DNA from: Telluribacter roseus
GTDB taxonomy: Bacteria; Bacteroidota; Bacteroidia; Cytophagales; Spirosomataceae
Direction of reading: 5' to 3'
NCBI RefSeq assembly: GCF_017355915.2
Contig: NZ_JAFEUV020000001.1
Coordinates: 310,001 to 374,000, forward strand
DNA length: 64,000 bases
How positions within the stretch are numbered: the stretch's first letter is position 1; each line of letters opens with the position of its first letter. A model generated the notes under the pieces. It saw nothing but the letters and a program-made list of their open reading frames with translations, was not told the DNA's origin and did not search any database. Position numbers and translations under genes: made by a program. Shown here in pieces: positions 17,619 to 25,457 of this stretch.

Positions 17619-18607
17619 ACCCTTATCAGCGTGTTGGCATCAATGTAGGTACCCTCTTCAAAAGCCGTCAGATTAGCTATGGTAGTCTGAGCTATCTGAG
17701 TGAGCGCCTCGTCTGTAAAGAATCCCTGGTGGGAGGTAATAAGTACATTGGGGAACGTAAGCAGGCGCATGAGCAGGTCATCGTCAATAATAGAGTCGGA
17801 GAGATCGCGGAAGAAGAAGTCAGCCTCCTGCTCGTACACATCTATCCCCAGGTAGCCCAGCTGCTTGCTTTTGAGCGCATGCACCACGGCCTGTGTATCT
17901 ATGAGTCCACCGCGGCTGGTGTTGATCAGCATCATGCCCGGCTTTATTAGCTTCAGTGCCTCCTCATTAATAAAATGGTGCGTCTCGGGCGTAAGCGGGC
18001 AGTGGAGCGAAATAATATCAGATTGATCTAAAAGTACTTCTTTGGATACGTACTCGATACCCTCACTAATGAGCTGCTCGTTGGGGTAGGGGTCAAACGC
18101 CAGTATCTTACAGCCAAAGCCCCGTATGATCTGTATAAATACCTGCCCGATCTTACCGGTACCTACTACTCCTACCGTCTTCTGATAGAGATCAAAACCT
18201 TCCAGTCTTTCGAGTGAAAAATTCGCTTCCCGTACCCGATTGTAGGCTTTGTGCGTTTTGCGGTTGAGGGTCAGGATCAGGGCTACGGCGTGCTCAGCTA
18301 CCGCATGGGGCGAATAAGCCGGTACCCGCACCACCGCTATACCCAAACGCTGCGCCGTATCCAGATCAACGTTATTAAATCCGGCTGATCGCATCGCCAC
18401 TATCCGGACTCCGTGCCCGGCGAGTATCTCGAGTACAGCACGATCCAGCGTATCATTCACAAAGGCGCATACGGCCTCTGAGCCGGCTACCAGTGAAGCC
18501 GAGCGGGCGTCCAGCTTATTGTCATAGTAGGTAAACTGGTGAGTCGTGTTGTAACGATCAAAGTACGTACGGTCGTAGTTTTTGGTACTGAATACAGCTA
18601 CTTTCAT
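17615..18607 (-). CDS. ldhA: D-lactate dehydrogenase (2-hydroxyacid dehydrogenase family)
   Basis: 330 residues of the D-isomer-specific 2-hydroxyacid dehydrogenase family. It starts MKVAVFSTKNYDRTYFD, as in fermentative D-lactate dehydrogenases that reduce pyruvate with NADH. The NAD-binding motif is VGVVGTGKIGQVF. The catalytic Arg lies in NTSRGGLID, with the Glu and the catalytic His (LITSHQGFFTDEAL) following. The substrate-side MRSAGFNNVDL stretch also matches LdhA. A related hydroxypyruvate or glyoxylate specificity cannot be excluded from sequence alone. Transcribed alone; tail-to-tail overlap of 4 bp with the membrane-protein gene. Confidence 0.85.
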   Translation of the reverse strand: MKVAVFSTKNYDRTYFDRYNTTHQFTYYDNKLDARSASLVAGSEAVCAFVNDTLDRAVLEILAGHGVRIVAMRSAGFNNVDLDTAQRLGIAVVRVPAYSPHAVAEHAVALILTLNRKTHKAYNRVREANFSLERLEGFDLYQKTVGVVGTGKIGQVFIQIIRGFGCKILAFDPYPNEQLISEGIEYVSKEVLLDQSDIISLHCPLTPETHHFINEEALKLIKPGMMLINTSRGGLIDTQAVVHALKSKQLGYLGIDVYEQEADFFFRDLSDSIIDDDLLMRLLTFPNVLITSHQGFFTDEALTQIAQTTIANLTAFEEGTYIDANTLIRV

Positions 18608-18671
18608 AAAAAGTGATTTATATCAATACGGGTACTTGATTAGGGTCATAGGCTGGGGCAGCTGGTGTCAT

Positions 18672-18679
18672 TACGTTTG
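18672..18679 (+). promoter_or_regulatory. Candidate -7 box for the universal stress protein gene
   Basis: TACGTTTG is a perfect TAnnTTTG match 29 nt before the chosen ATG. No TTG lies at the usual -33 distance. It supports the ATG at 18709 over the GTG at 18679, which overlaps the box. Confidence 0.4.
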
Positions 18680-18708
18680 TGGCATACCCTGTTAACCCAG
18701 CCAAACTT

Positions 18709-19572
18709 ATGAAAAAAATACTAGTACTCACTGATTTTTCGGAAGCTTCAGCTCATGCCTTTGCCTATGTATCATCGCTCTATAGCTCTGACTTCTGCGA
18801 ATTTACCCTTTTACATTGCTTCTTACCCCCACCGGACACACTTTATCATATCATTCAGGAAGATGCTTTGGAGAAGGCCCACGAGCGGATGCAGCAATTC
18901 ATACTTCCATTATTGAATACCTGCCGGCGCCTTACTCATACCTATGAGCTGAGGGTACTGCCCGGACCGGTAGTAGCTATAGTAGAGCTTACCTGCGAAC
19001 TCGAGCATTTCGATCTGGTAGTACTGGGTACATCCGGAGCAGGCAAAAGCAGACTAGTGGGCAGCATAGCTACGGCGCTGATCCGTAAGCTGTCCAACCA
19101 TGTACTTTCGGTGCCTCTTCATGCCTCGCTGCGCCCGCTCAAAGAGATCGTCATCGCTATGGATTATAGTGAGTCCAGCCCTGGGGCAGTGTACAAGCTG
19201 GTTACGGAGCTGGCACATAGAACCCCTGCCCGCCTTACCTGCCTTACTGTAATTGATCAGGACCAGTCGCCGGCTGGTGTTGAGGTAGATAAAACCGAGG
19301 TGTATACCTGTCACTTCCGGGACGAGCAGATCCGGCAGTGCTTTACTACCAACCGTAGCAAAGCGGCAGGTATCCAGCATTACCTAAAAGAGTACCCGTC
19401 GGATATGCTGGTGATGATTTCGCACCATAAAGCCACTCTGGATATACTACTGGATCGTAGCCTCACCCGCAGGTTTGTGTATCAGGGGCAGATACCGGTA
19501 CTGGCGCTGGCGGAAGATGCAATGGAGGGAGTGGATCTGGTGCAACAGGCACGACATTTTTATACATACTAA
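18709..19572 (+). CDS. Universal stress protein, two UspA domains
   Basis: 287 residues made of two tandem UspA-type domains. The first begins MKKILVLTDFSEASAHAFAY and ends with the ATP-binding pattern GTSGAGKSRLVGSIATALI (G-2x-G-9x-G-S/T). The second begins LKEIVIAMDYSESSPGAVY and ends DMLVMISHHKATLDILLDRSL, which lacks the glycine pattern, so only the first domain is likely to bind ATP. Usp proteins accumulate under starvation, oxidative or osmotic stress. Sits immediately upstream of the Kbp-like gene, 77 bp apart. Confidence 0.85.
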   Translation: MKKILVLTDFSEASAHAFAYVSSLYSSDFCEFTLLHCFLPPPDTLYHIIQEDALEKAHERMQQFILPLLNTCRRLTHTYELRVLPGPVVAIVELTCELEHFDLVVLGTSGAGKSRLVGSIATALIRKLSNHVLSVPLHASLRPLKEIVIAMDYSESSPGAVYKLVTELAHRTPARLTCLTVIDQDQSPAGVEVDKTEVYTCHFRDEQIRQCFTTNRSKAAGIQHYLKEYPSDMLVMISHHKATLDILLDRSLTRRFVYQGQIPVLALAEDAMEGVDLVQQARHFYTY

Positions 19573-19649
19573 CTCAGTAGTCTGTTTGCTGTTCTGAAAG
19601 CTAACCGGCTCATTCACTTAAATTTCCACTTAACTACAAAACTGTTGCT

Positions 19650-20120
19650 ATGGGACTTTTTTCATTTCTTAAAGGAGGGGGTAAAAAAGTATTAAAAAAT
19701 GAACACGTTGCCGCTCCAACACCCGAAAAGGCCAAAGAGGTAGAGCCTTTGCGCGCCACCGAACTACTTAACTACGTAAAGCAGCTTGGCCTGAACTACA
19801 ATAAGCTAACTGTAAAGACGTCGGGTGATACCGTGATCCTGGAAGGTGAAGTAGCCAAGCAGGAAGATATGGAAAAAATAGCCCTGGCTCTCGGTAATGT
19901 AGAGGGAGTAGCTACCGTGGATAACCGCATGAATATTGTGGAGCCCAAAGAACAGTCAAAGTTTCATACCGTACAAAAGGGGGACACCTTATCGAAAATA
20001 GCCAAGGAGTACTACGGAGATATGATGAAGTACCCCGTGATATTCGAGGCAAACAAACCGATGCTCAAAGACCCCGATGAGATATACCCGGGACAGGTAC
20101 TACGGATACCTTCCCTATAA
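19650..20120 (+). CDS. kbp: BON-LysM protein, Kbp-like potassium-binding protein
   Basis: 156 residues matching the plan of E. coli Kbp (YgaU), a cytoplasmic K+-binding protein. The start MGLFSFLKGGGKK has no signal peptide. The BON domain runs about 45-95 (LTVKTSGDTVILEGEV to NVEGVATVDNRM). The LysM domain runs about 105-155: FHTVQKGDTLSKIAKEYYG, then IFEANKPMLKDPDEIYPGQVLRIP, which is close to the E. coli sequence as I remember it. A role in sensing or buffering K+ during osmotic change is inferred from that relative. Followed by a terminator. Confidence 0.85.
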   Translation: MGLFSFLKGGGKKVLKNEHVAAPTPEKAKEVEPLRATELLNYVKQLGLNYNKLTVKTSGDTVILEGEVAKQEDMEKIALALGNVEGVATVDNRMNIVEPKEQSKFHTVQKGDTLSKIAKEYYGDMMKYPVIFEANKPMLKDPDEIYPGQVLRIPSL

Positions 20121-20151
20121 TAGTATTTGTGCCTAACTAATCAATAAAACT

Positions 20152-20182
20152 AGCCGGAACCACAGGTGTTCCGGCTGTTTTG
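20152..20182 (+). terminator. Intrinsic terminator after kbp
   Basis: 9-bp stem AGCCGGAAC / GTTCCGGCT with a 7-nt loop, followed by GTTTTG. Confidence 0.75.
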
Positions 20183-20208
20183 TATTATAAAAATACAAGT
20201 TGAATCTA

Positions 20209-20233
20209 CATACAGACTACATCAGTCTGTATG
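20209..20233. repeat. Perfect inverted repeat at the start of the DUF2254 gene
   Basis: CATACAGACT and AGTCTGTATG (10-bp arms, 5-nt spacer). The right arm contains the upstream ATG of the following gene. Arm length and spacing fit a dimeric repressor site or an mRNA hairpin masking the start. Confidence 0.7.
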
Positions 20234-21577
20234 ACCTTGTTAAACCAATCGGCAATGCGAAAGAGGGAGCATATAAATAAGTTTCTTAGTGGGATAAGAT
20301 CCAGCATTGGACTTTATCCTGCCTTGATCAGTCTGGCTTATTTTATACTTGCGGTTGTACTGGTCAACTCCAGACAGTCGGCCATATCACAATGGCTGGC
20401 CGAGCGCCCCTGGTTGTCGTTTGAAACTCTGGATACCCCTACCGCTATTCTTACTACCCTGATTGGTAGTATCATATCACTTATGGTGCTCAGCTTCTCC
20501 ATGGTTATGGTGGTACTAAGTCAGGCATCCAGTAGTTTCTCCCCAAAGATACTCAGAGGGTTAGTCAGTGAAAAGAGCCACCAGGTAGTACTGGGTAATT
20601 ACTTGGGAGCCATCCTCTTCTGTATGGTTTGCCTGGGTAACTTCAACAAGGACGAAGATATACCTCTGCTGAGTGCCGAAGTACTAATCAGTATCATATT
20701 TGGCTTATGGTGTCTGGTGCTGTTTGTATTTTTTATTCATAATGCCTCGCTGGCCATACAGGCCAATGAAGTAATCATCCGGCTGTATAAGAAAACGCTC
20801 CACTACATGCAGGTATTTGTGGACGAGAATCGTCGGGAAGCAGGTCAGGAGAAAAAATGGCCGGATGAGGGAGAGGGGCAGATGATCCTTTCTGTTCAAT
20901 CAGGCTATTTACAGCGGTTCAACAAAAAAGAGCTGATAAAACTGGCTCAGAAGGAAGATATCAAAATACGGCTTCTGGTAGAAGTGGGCGATTTTATTCC
21001 TACAGGTATTCCCATTGTAGAAATATGCGGTTCAAAAAATGGAATTTCAAAGGAGTCTGAGGAAGTACTGTTGAGCTATCTGCACTACTACCACGGCGAA
21101 AATATTGATGAGAATTATGCCTATGGTTTTACCCAGCTAATGGAAATTGCCATCAAGGCTCTAAGCCCTGGTATTAATGATCCGGGTACAGCCCGAATCT
21201 GTATTCATTACCTGACGGACTTGTTTCGCCTGCGCATGCAGTGGGATGATGTGGGGCAGGCGTGTCTGGAAAATGGAGGGGCAGTACTCAAATGGAAAGT
21301 TACTTCCTTTGAATCACTGCTTTATAAATCCTTTGAGCCGATCAAGATCTACGGAAGAGAAGACATCATGATACTACTTAGCCTTAGTCAGGCTATCAAG
21401 ACTCTGGCCTACTATGATGCTGAGCGGCAGGCTCATCGTAAGATACTACAGGCTTTCTATGATCAGTTACTGGACCTTATATCCAAAAGCCATTCCTATA
21501 AGGTAGATAAAATGTTTGTAAAGCCCCGTCTGGAAAACAGCATTGATACCTACCTAACCTTAAAGGAGCAGTATTGA
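20231..21577 (+). CDS. DUF2254 family membrane protein
   Basis: 448 residues of DUF2254, bacterial inner-membrane proteins of unknown role. Four hydrophobic segments occupy the N-terminal half: about 29-47, 70-95 (TAILTTLIGSIISLMVLSFSMVMVVLSQASSSFSP, a family hallmark), 115-130 and 150-170. The C-terminal half is soluble and includes IQSGYLQRF-like and ALSPGINDPGTA motifs; the latter is the most conserved block of the family. The start is uncertain: ATG 20231 lies inside a perfect inverted repeat, and ATG 20255 (MRKREHINKF) is a good alternative that would leave the repeat in the leader. Confidence 0.78.
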   Translation: MTLLNQSAMRKREHINKFLSGIRSSIGLYPALISLAYFILAVVLVNSRQSAISQWLAERPWLSFETLDTPTAILTTLIGSIISLMVLSFSMVMVVLSQASSSFSPKILRGLVSEKSHQVVLGNYLGAILFCMVCLGNFNKDEDIPLLSAEVLISIIFGLWCLVLFVFFIHNASLAIQANEVIIRLYKKTLHYMQVFVDENRREAGQEKKWPDEGEGQMILSVQSGYLQRFNKKELIKLAQKEDIKIRLLVEVGDFIPTGIPIVEICGSKNGISKESEEVLLSYLHYYHGENIDENYAYGFTQLMEIAIKALSPGINDPGTARICIHYLTDLFRLRMQWDDVGQACLENGGAVLKWKVTSFESLLYKSFEPIKIYGREDIMILLSLSQAIKTLAYYDAERQAHRKILQAFYDQLLDLISKSHSYKVDKMFVKPRLENSIDTYLTLKEQY

Positions 21578-21591
21578 TCGTAGCGTAGCTC

Positions 21592-22695
21592 TTACTTCAT
21601 GTTTTTACGGCGGTTGCGCTGGAAGTCTTCCAGTACAAAGCCACCCAATCCCTGTAGGTTGCTGTAGTAAGCCCGGCCGTTGTTGACCTTGGTGAAGTCC
21701 TGCACAAACTGCTTCAGATAAGGATCAGAGGCAATCATGAACGTAGTAACGGGTATATCGAGGCGACGGCATTGGGCAGCCAGCGTCAGCGTTTTGCTGA
21801 TGATCTTACGGTCCAGTCCGAAGCTGTTCTTGTAGTAGCGGATACCTTCCTTAAGGCAGGTAGGCTTTCCGTCCGTAATCATGAATATCTGCTTGTTGCG
21901 CGTCTTGCGGCGGCGCAGCAGGTCCATCGCAAGCTCCAGGCCGGCTACGGTGTTGGTATGGTAGGGGCCTACCTCGAGGTAGGGAAGATCCTTGATCTGG
22001 ATCTGCCAGGCGTCGTTGCCGAATACAATAATATCCAGTGAGTCCTTGGGGTACTTGGTACGGATCAGCTCCGCCAGGGCCAGGGCTACCTTTTTGGCGG
22101 GTGTAATGCGGTCTTCCCCGTACAGGATCATGGAGTGGCTGATGTCAATCATCATGACGGTGGAGGTAGTGGTCTTCTGCTCCTTCTCGACCACTTCCAG
22201 GTCATTTTCCATCAGCCTGAAATCACCAATGCCGTGGTTGACCTGGGCGTTCTTGATCGATTCGGTCATGGAGATCTGCTCCAGCGTATCTCCAAACTGG
22301 TAGGGACGGATATCACTGCTTAGCTCGTCGCCGGTGCCGGAGTAGGGGGTATGGTGGTTCCCGCCCGACTTGGAGCGCTTCAGTTTACCAAATATCTCTT
22401 CCAGCGCGCTCCTACGGATGCTTTGCTCGCTTTTGGGCGTCATCACTACGCGTCCTTCCTCGTTTTCCTCGGTAATGTACCCCTTCTTCTTGAGGTCTTC
22501 GAAGAAGTCACCAATCCCGTACTGGTCGCTGGTAAGACCGTACTGGCGGTCCAGCTCGCTCAGCCATGACATAGCCTGTGACACATCACCGGAGGTCATG
22601 AGCAGGAGTTGCTGAAATATGTTCAGGAGCTGGTCAAACTTACTGTTGCCACCTTGTTCCTGAGGGATATATTGAGAAAAACGATGTCCGTGCAT
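21592..22695 (-). CDS. VWA-domain protein, probable partner of the MoxR-like ATPase
   Basis: 367 residues. The first 170 residues form a helical, charged region with no signal peptide, so the protein is cytosolic. The von Willebrand A domain follows, with MIDAS residues DISHS (184-188), a Thr around 247-249 and Asp in MITDGKPT (about 275). Proteins of this design are usually encoded beside a MoxR/ChlI-like AAA+ ATPase and work with it, as ChlD does with ChlI. Here the only such ATPase is at 184-1728, so the pair is split. It lies downstream of the bacilliredoxin gene, beyond a strong terminator. Target unknown. Confidence 0.82.
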   Translation of the reverse strand: MHGHRFSQYIPQEQGGNSKFDQLLNIFQQLLLMTSGDVSQAMSWLSELDRQYGLTSDQYGIGDFFEDLKKKGYITEENEEGRVVMTPKSEQSIRRSALEEIFGKLKRSKSGGNHHTPYSGTGDELSSDIRPYQFGDTLEQISMTESIKNAQVNHGIGDFRLMENDLEVVEKEQKTTTSTVMMIDISHSMILYGEDRITPAKKVALALAELIRTKYPKDSLDIIVFGNDAWQIQIKDLPYLEVGPYHTNTVAGLELAMDLLRRRKTRNKQIFMITDGKPTCLKEGIRYYKNSFGLDRKIISKTLTLAAQCRRLDIPVTTFMIASDPYLKQFVQDFTKVNNGRAYYSNLQGLGGFVLEDFQRNRRKNMK

Positions 22696-22749
22696 AGCAA
22701 AAGAGATTTATACCTATCACAACGTCAATAGGAACAGGATAGTTTAACG

Positions 22750-22785
22750 AAAAAGTCCCTGCTGAATTAACTTTTCAGCAGGGAC
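22750..22785 (-). terminator. Intrinsic terminator of the suf operon
   Basis: Perfect 12-bp stem GTCCCTGCTGAA / TTCAGCAGGGAC (22755-22766 and 22774-22785) with a 7-nt loop, then five T on the minus strand. It ends the sufC to bacilliredoxin transcript. Confidence 0.93.
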
Positions 22786-22815
22786 TCTGGGAAATTACCT
22801 TAAGCTTATGAGCTA

Positions 22816-23244
22816 TTAAGCGTTCTCGCCGCAGAATTCCTCAAACGCCATTTGCAGGTGCTGAGCAATCATTTCGGCCGAACGACCTTCGATGTGGTGA
22901 CGCTCGATGAAGTGTACCAGTTCGTCATCCTTGAAGATAGCGATAGCAGGTGACGAAGGAGGATAAGGAAGCGTATACTCACGCATCTTTTCGGTAGCCT
23001 CTCTGTCAACACCAGCAAATACCGTTACCAGGTTATCAGGCTTTACTTCGCTGCGCTGAAGAGCAGCTTTCACACCCGGACGAGCAGCACCGGCGGCGCA
23101 GCCACATACGGAGTTGATCATAACCAGCGTAGTGCCTTTGGCAGTCTGCATGTAGTTGTCTACATCCTCAGCAGACAGCAATTCCTGAAATCCGACAGTA
23201 GTCAGATCGGCCTTCATGGGAGCTACTAATTGTGGGGGGTACAT
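22816..23244 (-). CDS. Bacilliredoxin of the BrxA/BrxB family
   Basis: 142 residues from MYPPQLVAPMKADLT, the usual start of this thioredoxin-like family. The CxC active site is in NSVCGCAAGAARPG (Cys47 and Cys49), and the C-terminal half has YPPSSPAIAIFKDDELVHFIERHHIEG. In Firmicutes these proteins remove bacillithiol from mixed disulfides; several Bacteroidota are reported to make bacillithiol, but that is not shown here. The frame stays open 24 codons further to 23316, with ATGs at 23316 and 23307, so a longer form is possible. It is the last gene of the suf run, which suggests a link between Fe-S assembly and thiol redox. Confidence 0.85.
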   Translation of the reverse strand: MYPPQLVAPMKADLTTVGFQELLSAEDVDNYMQTAKGTTLVMINSVCGCAAGAARPGVKAALQRSEVKPDNLVTVFAGVDREATEKMREYTLPYPPSSPAIAIFKDDELVHFIERHHIEGRSAEMIAQHLQMAFEEFCGENA

Positions 23245-23343
23245 AGGTATATCAGTTTTTATGTTCAAAATGTATGTTTCAATCTCATCAGTACTATAAG
23301 TAGTCATCGCAGGCACAGCCTGAAGCAGTACCTGTTACTATAC

Positions 23344-23655
23344 TTACATAAAGCCCAGCTCGAGCTTGGCTTCTTCGGACATCATCTCGGTAGTATACGG
23401 AGGGTCAAATGTAAGCTCTACGCTCACATCACTTACGCCTTCTACTTCCCGGATCCGCTGCTCGATCTCGGCGGGAATGGTACCAGCCGAGGGGCAGGAG
23501 GGGGAAGTAAGCGTCATCAGTACGTATACATTATTGACGGGGAATATTTTGAGGTCATAGATAAGCCCCAGTTCGTACACATCTACCGGTATTTCCGGGT
23601 CATATACGGTCTTAATGGCCTTTACGACTTCTTCTCTTAGTTCTGCTTCGGTCAT
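23344..23655 (-). CDS. DUF59/MIP18-type Fe-S assembly factor (SufT/PaaD-like)
   Basis: 103 residues covering one DUF59 domain. It begins with a helix (LREEVVKAIKTVYDPEIPVDVYELGLIYDL), the family's hallmark, and carries the conserved Cys in LTSPSCPSAGTIP (about Cys53). Such proteins help Fe-S cluster maturation or transfer. It sits between sufE and the bacilliredoxin gene on the same strand, 42 bp after sufE, in the place where Bacteroidota suf operons usually have it. Confidence 0.88.
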   Translation of the reverse strand: MTEAELREEVVKAIKTVYDPEIPVDVYELGLIYDLKIFPVNNVYVLMTLTSPSCPSAGTIPAEIEQRIREVEGVSDVSVELTFDPPYTTEMMSEEAKLELGFM

Positions 23656-23697
23656 GGTAGTAGCAATAGTATAGGTTATCCTTTCGGCTCAGATCTA

Positions 23698-24120
23698 CTA
23701 ATTATTTACAGCCTGATAGGCTATGGCGTACGCCTTCATCTGCTTCAGCATAGAGGCCAGTCCGTTAGAGCGGGTCTGGGCCAGGTGCTGGTGCAGACCA
23801 ATGCGCTCCATGAAGTACAGGTCGCTCTTAGCAATCTCTTCGGGGGTATGGCCTGATAGTACTTTTACCAGCATACTCACCAGTCCACGCACAATGATGG
23901 CATCACTATCCGCCTCGAACATGAGCTTATTGTCCTGCATGTAGGCGTGCAGCCATACCTTGGACTGGCAACCTTTTATGATGTTCTCTTCGGTCTTGTA
24001 CTGCTCTTCGAGCGGGGGAAACTGCTTGCCGAGGTCAATGATGTACTCGTACTTGCTCTCCCATTCGTCAAACAACTCAAAATCTTCGATGAGTTCGTCC
24101 TGTCTTTCGTTTATAGTCAT
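23698..24120 (-). CDS. sufE: SufE-like sulfur acceptor protein
   Basis: 140 residues. SufE takes the persulfide sulfur from SufS and passes it to the scaffold. The acceptor cysteine is Cys51 in NIIKGCQSKVWLH, and the preceding QFPPLEEQYKTEEN is typical. The ATG lies 5 bp after the sufS stop, so translation is probably coupled. Length is normal for the family. Confidence 0.93.
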   Translation of the reverse strand: MTINERQDELIEDFELFDEWESKYEYIIDLGKQFPPLEEQYKTEENIIKGCQSKVWLHAYMQDNKLMFEADSDAIIVRGLVSMLVKVLSGHTPEEIAKSDLYFMERIGLHQHLAQTRSNGLASMLKQMKAYAIAYQAVNN

Positions 24121-24125
24121 ACGTG

Positions 24126-25361
24126 TTAGCCTAGCATTTTCTTGACCTTATACAAACCCTGCACCAGGCGGTCTATTTCTTCGGTCGTATTATAAACCGC
24201 AAAAGAGGCCCGTGAGGTTCCGGGAATACCAAATCGGCGCATAAGGGGTTGAGTACAGTGGTGTCCGGTGCGGATGGCGATGCCCTGCTGATCCAGCAGT
24301 ACGCCCGTATCCTGGTGATGTACTCCATCTATCACAAACGAAACTACACTGATCTTCTCTCTGGCAGTACCTATGATACGCAGGCCATCAATGCTCTGCA
24401 GGGCATCAGTGGCATAGGTAAGCAGGTCATGCTCGTACGTACCAATGGCATCCTTACCCAGTGAGGCTACGTAGTCAAGGGCATACTTGGAAGCTACTAC
24501 ATCAGCAATGTTAGGAGTACCTGCCTCAAACTTATAGGGAAGATCATTATAAGTACTCCTTTCAAAGGTTACCTCTTTGATCATCTCGCCACCACCGCGG
24601 AACGGAGGCATGGCTTCCAGAAGCTCCCTCTTACCATAAAGTGCCCCTATACCCGTTGGTCCGTACATCTTATGCAGGGAGAATGTAAAGAAGTCGCAGT
24701 CCAGAGCCTGAACGTCTATATGGAGGTGCGAGGTAGCCTGGGCTCCGTCGATAAGTACCCTGGCACCTACCTGATGGGCTTTTTCAATGATCTCAGCTAC
24801 CGGGTTGATGGTACCCAAGGAGTTAGATACATGTACCACCGATACAAATTTAGTACGCTCCGAAAGCATCTTCTCGTACTCATCCATAAGCAGCTCACCC
24901 GCATCATTGATCGGGATGACCCTCAGGATACAACCCTTCTCCTCGCAGAGCATCTGCCAGGGGACGATGTTGGAGTGGTGCTCCATGGTACTGATGATGA
25001 TCTCATCGCCTTCTTTCAGGAAGGCCCGGCCGTAGGTCTGGGCTACGAGGTTGATCCCATCGGTAGTACCGTAGGTAAAGATAATCTCTTCGTGCTGGCG
25101 GGCATTGATGTACTCCTGGATCCGGCGACGCGATGCTTCAAAAGCCGACGTAGCCTTCTCAGCCAGGTGGTGAATACCCCGGTGTATATTGGCGTTGTAG
25201 TGCTCGTAGTAGCCATTAAGGGCATCGAGTACTGCACGTGGTTTCTGGGTAGTGGCCGCATTGTCAAAATATACCAACGGCTTCCCGTTGACTACCTCAC
25301 TGAGGATCGGGAAGTCACTGCGGATGGCCTCTATATTGAGATCTGTTTGAATAGTTTGCAT
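24126..25361 (-). CDS. sufS: Cysteine desulfurase SufS
   Basis: 411 residues of the group II (SufS/CsdA) class V aminotransferase fold. It removes sulfur from L-cysteine with PLP and forms an enzyme persulfide. The PLP lysine is Lys231 in FSLHKMYGPTGIGALYG, and the sulfur-carrying Cys369 is in RTGHHCTQPLMRRF. EHHSNIVPWQ and ANIHRGIHHL are other family marks. Followed by sufE after 5 bp and preceded by a 96-bp gap that contains a stable hairpin. Confidence 0.97.
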   Translation of the reverse strand: MQTIQTDLNIEAIRSDFPILSEVVNGKPLVYFDNAATTQKPRAVLDALNGYYEHYNANIHRGIHHLAEKATSAFEASRRRIQEYINARQHEEIIFTYGTTDGINLVAQTYGRAFLKEGDEIIISTMEHHSNIVPWQMLCEEKGCILRVIPINDAGELLMDEYEKMLSERTKFVSVVHVSNSLGTINPVAEIIEKAHQVGARVLIDGAQATSHLHIDVQALDCDFFTFSLHKMYGPTGIGALYGKRELLEAMPPFRGGGEMIKEVTFERSTYNDLPYKFEAGTPNIADVVASKYALDYVASLGKDAIGTYEHDLLTYATDALQSIDGLRIIGTAREKISVVSFVIDGVHHQDTGVLLDQQGIAIRTGHHCTQPLMRRFGIPGTSRASFAVYNTTEEIDRLVQGLYKVKKMLG

Positions 25362-25421
25362 TGTTGCGCGGATTTATAAAGAAATACCCAACCATATTCG
25401 CGGGTCGGGTAATACTAAGGA

Positions 25422-25452
25422 GTACCTGTCAAGGCACAGGCCAGACAGGTAC
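25422..25452. repeat. Long hairpin in the sufD-sufS spacer
   Basis: GTACCTGTC (25422-25430) pairs with GACAGGTAC (25444-25452); inside, GGC pairs with GCC around ACAG. In all, 12 bp with a small internal loop. No T-run follows on either strand, so it looks like an mRNA stability or processing element rather than a terminator. Confidence 0.7.
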
Positions 25453-25457
25453 CTGGA

